Below, piece by piece: positions 60,574-64,000 of a stretch of DNA of 64,000 bases. This DNA comes from Lumnitzera littorea (Eukaryota; Streptophyta; Magnoliopsida; Myrtales; Combretaceae). The stretch is taken from positions 36,130,989 to 36,194,988 of the forward strand of contig JAMXBB010000011.1 in assembly GCA_024138015.1 (NCBI GenBank). The letters run 5' to 3'. Each line of letters opens with the position of its first letter. The first letter of the stretch is position 1. A program made the position numbers and the translations under genes. The notes below the pieces were generated by a model that was not told the origin of the DNA, did not search any database, and was given only the letters and a program-made list of their open reading frames with translations.

Positions 60574-61522
60574 TGATATAGGCATGTGGGTGAACACACG
60601 GATTGCGATATCATGCACAACCAGGGGTGGGTCCAAACCTCAAGACTGTCTAAAAAGTAAATGATTATCGAAGGTTGAGTAGGGCTCCTCTTGTATAGAG
60701 ATAGGTATGATGCACTAATGCCTCATATGAGCTTATGTTGCACTTAATATTATGTACAAGTGTGATCGGAGGTTACTTGCCACTAGTTTATGCTTAATGG
60801 GCTAGACAAGAGCAGTTAAGAGTAAGTAGAAGGCACTTAGCTCATGCAAGAAGGAATATGTCTGAATATTAATGTCATTTACTCTTGCAGTTGTTACAAT
60901 TTATAAGTATTTATATGACTTAATTAGGGTATGTCCTAGGTTAGTTTAAATTACAAAAAAATTCCTGTCAAAAAGGGAAAAGAAATAATTTACAAGCATA
61001 AAGTTGTAATTAGAAAAAAAGAGGAATATTTGGTTACAAAGGACAATAAAAATGTAGAAAAATAAGGTACGTGTCAACTGTCCATCCTGTGGTCCTAATG
61101 GTGCGGTTTGTTAGTAAAGCAGGTTCTGAATAAGTTAGTTTAGGGTTGGAAGCTCAACAACTTGACAGCTTGGATGTTTTGAATTGAAGAAGGGCTAGTT
61201 TAGCAGGTGGTCCATTGTCAAGTTAGCCTCAGATGGTTGGCTTAGGATTAAGGTCAACTCAACTTTGGCTATGTACTAGGTTAGCAGTATGCAGGTTTAA
61301 TGCTTGACCTTAGATTGATGTATTATGGAAGGGTAGGCTCGACTTGGTAATAGGTTGGTCACCTCAGTAGTCTCTTGAATGAGGTGGAGAGTAGAATAAC
61401 CTGGTAAGTCGAACTAAAGAATGCATTGCTCTTCAAAGTTTAACTTTCTTCGGATAGCTCGGCGAACCACATAAGTGAGTCCTTGAGCTAGAGAGCTTAT
61501 GATTGGTTCGTGATCCTTATCG
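60574..61522 (-). repeat. Gypsy C 5' LTR
   Basis: On the plus strand it starts TGATATAGGCATGTGGG and ends CCTTATCG, where the terminal CA has become CG. A TATAAATA-like box lies on the minus strand near 60909-60917. Confidence 0.88.
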
Positions 61523-61529
61523 GGAGGGA

Positions 61530-61772
61530 TGTAGATACTTGTTGCTTATTTATATCATACATATGTTTATTATTAGGATAGTTAGTTAGTTAGATCTTGT
61601 TCCTTTTTTCTTCTATAGATAGTAGAGTAGGAAGTTCTTTTCTATTACTGACTTTTGTCGTTCATTCAGTTACACAAAGCTTATATAACAACAATTTATT
61701 TCTCATCTAAGTTCAGCTGAGTTCTCCATGGACAAAGCTTGTGTTCATTGTTATCTACTTTGTTCCAATTCA
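61530..61772 (+). repeat. Copia B 3' LTR
   Basis: This intact 243 bp LTR runs from TGTAGATACTTGTTG to TTCCAATTCA. It aligns with 27524-27651 plus 45667-45778 and serves as the template that proves the Gypsy A insertion site. Confidence 0.85.
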
Positions 61773-61879
61773 TAAAAATAAATAGGTATAAGAATGTAAG
61801 TCTTTTGTAAGAGGGAAAAAGGTATATTTCACATTACAAACTCCCCTCCCAATTACAAAAGCAAAAGTATCAAGTTTCA

Positions 61880-63290
61880 ATTAAAGTCTTAAGAGATTGA
61901 TACTCTTCGCTTACTTCTATTGTTTACATAAGTCATCTTGAAAAGATTCAAAATATATATAGCAAGTTGAGCAAAAAATTTTTAATCTTCCTTCTTTGTA
62001 TGCATTTGCTTGCTAAATGATCAACTATCATGTTGAAGCTTTTGGAAATGTACTCAATCTTTATTTCCTTCATCTAAAATAATTTTTCCCTACGAGCAAT
62101 AACAAGATTATAATACTTAAGTTTGGGATTAGTCAAGGTTTTAACATACATTGGATGGTTATTGAATTTGTATTTAACTCAACTATTCATAAATTTCTTT
62201 ACAAAAAAAGATTGAGTCTCCAGTTGATGACCTAAAGTTCTATAATAAGAGTGTCAAGCTTTCCTAGTTTCCTTCTACATCCTACAATCTATTTACCCTC
62301 TTTGTCACTTACCGCCTCACCTATAGTTGCTTGGCCATTTACAAGCATTGAACCATTCAAATTTAATTTCACCTATTCCTCTTCAAAAGAGGTAACATAT
62401 GTGATTACTTTTTTGCATTTTGTAAATTCTTTTCCCCTTCCTATGAAACACTTAAGCTCATGACTAGTTGCACATGGCTATTGTAGGAGATTTCCTTGAT
62501 TCTACTATAGTTTAAATAACTTGCAATCCTTGTGATCCATATTTTGGAGTCGTAAGCTGAAGATAAATCCCTTAGGTGGACAAACATTGTTATTATCTTT
62601 CTTCAACTAACTATTTTCCTTAATCTATTTGGCAAAATTATAGTTAATGTTTGGATAATTGGGATTAGAAGATTCCAAAATTTTGCAAATGTCCTTTACT
62701 ACTTCACATTACTCAAAAACATGATTGAGATCCTTGAAGGGTCACTATAACAGGAACAAGCAATAAATTATGAGATATGTCTTTATCTTTAGTTAGTAGC
62801 CATAGGTAAGTTATTATGTTGGATCTTCCAAAATAAAAGTTTGACTTTAGGTCAAAAAACTAATCATCTTTCAATCTCTTGAAGTTTTGGCATTGCCAAA
62901 TTTACATATATGTCGAAGATGGAGGGGTTGAATCTGGATGAAGCAGTTATTCCTTTAATGTCTTGGTTATTGCTCCTTAAGACAATAGGCCTACTATATT
63001 CATCTAGTATTGAAGTTATTGGAAACCCAATCTTATCATCTTTCAATTTATTCGACTCTTGCTTACAGTCCCATACCAATAGAGAGTTAGCATTTGAAGG
63101 AAATAGACCTTGTATCAATTGCCTTGTAATGAAGCTTCCTCCCATCCATCCTCTTAAACTTAATATTACAAACATTGACTGCTGCAGCAAGAATCTCCCC
63201 CTCCTCGTCCTTATTTCTCACAAGAATTGTGATAACTTGTTTACTTTACCATTACTCACTAGTGCAGAATTCTTTTGTTATCTTGTTTAG
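61880..63290 (-). pseudogene. Second L1-type LINE remnant (zinc-binding region and RNase H)
   Basis: On the minus strand an open run at 63190-62864 has FPSNANSLLVWDCKQESNKL and RFNPSIFDIYVNLAMPKLQ, continuing into PKVKLLFWKIQHNNLP near 62850, the LINE zf-RVT region. The RNase H start is near 62390 (VKLNLNGSMLVNGQATIGEA), followed by IIELW. It decays towards 61900. The first catalytic Asp of RNase H is Asn. It resembles the LINE at 5631-6320 but is a different, more decayed copy. Confidence 0.7.
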
Positions 63291-63299
63291 GAATGAGTT

Positions 63300-64000
63300 T
63301 AGGATTCCCTCCTATGTAAGTGATTATATGTAGCCTTAATTAGAGAAGCATAAAGAACTTTTCTAATGCCCCCTAACATAAGAACCTATAGACTACCACA
63401 TGCCCCTAGTAATCTATTGATACGTCAAGCTAAACGAGAAACTAAAAATGCCAGAATAAATATGTTATTCTCTAAGTAATCTTAAATAATTTGATTCTCT
63501 AAATATAAACTATATAAATATCCTTAAGTCATTGAACAAGATAATGTAACATAAATTACAATCTATCTATCCTATTGAAAGGTCAACCTCATAATTTGAA
63601 TCATAATCACTGCTCCCCCATCCTGGCAGTCTTAGTGAGAATTTCTAACCTAATGATTCTTGTAATTTCATAACAAATAATTGCACCTAAAAAATAATGT
63701 GGGTTGAATCGAAGCCTAGTACGAAAACCTACAACTATACATGTATGTTATGCATCACATACATTATTCCACATGCATTTATACAATAAGAATAGCAAAT
63801 AATTCATTTATTTATCCTTTATTAGTCAACATATAACATAGCCCAAGATCATTTGTAATTAAACCTAAACTTGGAGTAACTTATGACTCCGCTTCACAAT
63901 TCTTAAGTCGGGACATTGGCATATCTAAACAGGTATTGGGATATTGGCATTGTGGCCACCAGATGCTACATAACTTACTTAGTTCTAGGACATTGATACT
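63300..64000. other. Unassigned right-hand end
   Basis: AT-rich sequence with no frame, repeat or motif that I recognise. It may continue the LINE upstream of the zinc-binding region, but I see no block that proves this. Confidence 0.4.

Larger units (their letters stand above)
55304..61522 (-). mobile_element. Gypsy C: Ty3/gypsy element at Copia B polypurine tract
   Basis: It is a minus-strand element with LTRs 55304-56251 (948 bp) and 60574-61522 (949 bp). Between them on the minus strand lie gag, protease, RT, RNase H and integrase in Ty3/gypsy order. The flanks are both purine-rich (GGGGT and GGAGG), so a target duplication cannot be read cleanly. Total length is 6.2 kb. All frames are broken, and the RT catalytic motif is YFDN instead of YFDD. 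Confidence 0.88.
27524..61772 (+). mobile_element. Copia B: outermost LTR retrotransposon of the nest
   Basis: This is a Ty1/copia element (RE1/Retrofit-like gag type) split by three independent insertions: Gypsy A in its 5' LTR, solo LTR G between integrase and RT, and Gypsy C at its polypurine tract. Its own parts are 27524-27651, 45667-48453, 53433-55303 and 61523-61772, about 5.0 kb in total, normal for the family. LTRs are about 240 bp. All coding parts carry stops but remain largely collinear in frame. I found no convincing target duplication: GCTAA before and TAAAA after do not match well. Confidence 0.85.

Noticed and set aside
1..64000. CRISPR arrays, rRNA, operon-like clusters or phage/defence systems
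   Set aside because: The window is plant nuclear DNA with spliced genes and retroelements; direct repeats found are LTRs, microsatellites or local duplications, and no prokaryotic gene organisation is present.

Overview
This is nuclear DNA from a flowering plant, most likely a eudicot. It is AT-rich and intron-rich, and its two conserved host genes match Arabidopsis families: the 3' part of a transportin-1 gene and a complete LAT/PUT-type polyamine transporter. I cannot name the species. Most of the remaining window is decayed retrotransposons, nested inside one another.

Layout. 1-5205 (+): thirteen exons encoding the last ~352 residues of transportin-1 (karyopherin beta-2), including the stop; the gene's 5' half lies off the left edge. 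5631-19560: an L1-type LINE complex. The 3' half (RT, zinc-binding region, RNase H) is on the minus strand at 5631-8300. A plus-strand part carrying endonuclease and the start of RT meets it near 8290 and runs to 17320. There it abuts, base to base, an inverted 5' part (ORF1 and endonuclease) at 17321-19560. A TNT1-like Copia element (8835-14882, ~506 bp LTRs) is inserted in the plus-strand part. That Copia itself holds an ~850 bp MITE-like insert built around a degenerate trinucleotide tract. 21197-22606 (-): the polyamine transporter, with a probable ~1.9 kb 5' UTR intron and a CT-rich leader reaching to about 24.9 kb. 24.9-27.5 kb: AT-rich intergenic DNA.

27524-61772 is a single retrotransposon nest up to four levels deep. 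The outer element is Copia B. Gypsy A (27652-45661) sits in B's 5' LTR. Gag-only element D (32923-40655) sits in A's integrase. Solo LTR E (37595-40525) sits in D's 5' LTR. Solo LTR F (41133-44769) sits in A's 3' LTR. Solo LTR G (48454-53427) lies between B's integrase and reverse transcriptase. Gypsy C (55304-61522) sits at B's polypurine tract. Five-base target duplications support A (TTTTA), D (GTCTA), E (GCAGG), F (TACAC/TACAT) and G (CCTTT). Removing the inserts leaves ~5.0 kb for B, ~6.6 kb for A and ~4.8 kb for D, all normal sizes. 61.9-63.3 kb holds another minus-strand LINE remnant; the last 700 bases show nothing I recognise.

The two host genes serve unrelated housekeeping roles (nuclear import and polyamine uptake) and do not form a functional unit. 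All transposon reading frames carry stops or frameshifts. I found no prokaryotic-type system, CRISPR array or convincing RNA gene. The most unusual things here are architectural: the depth of the nest, the LINE fold-back, a gag-only LTR element, a W-box cluster in a solo LTR, and a possible spliced uORF in the polyamine-transporter leader.
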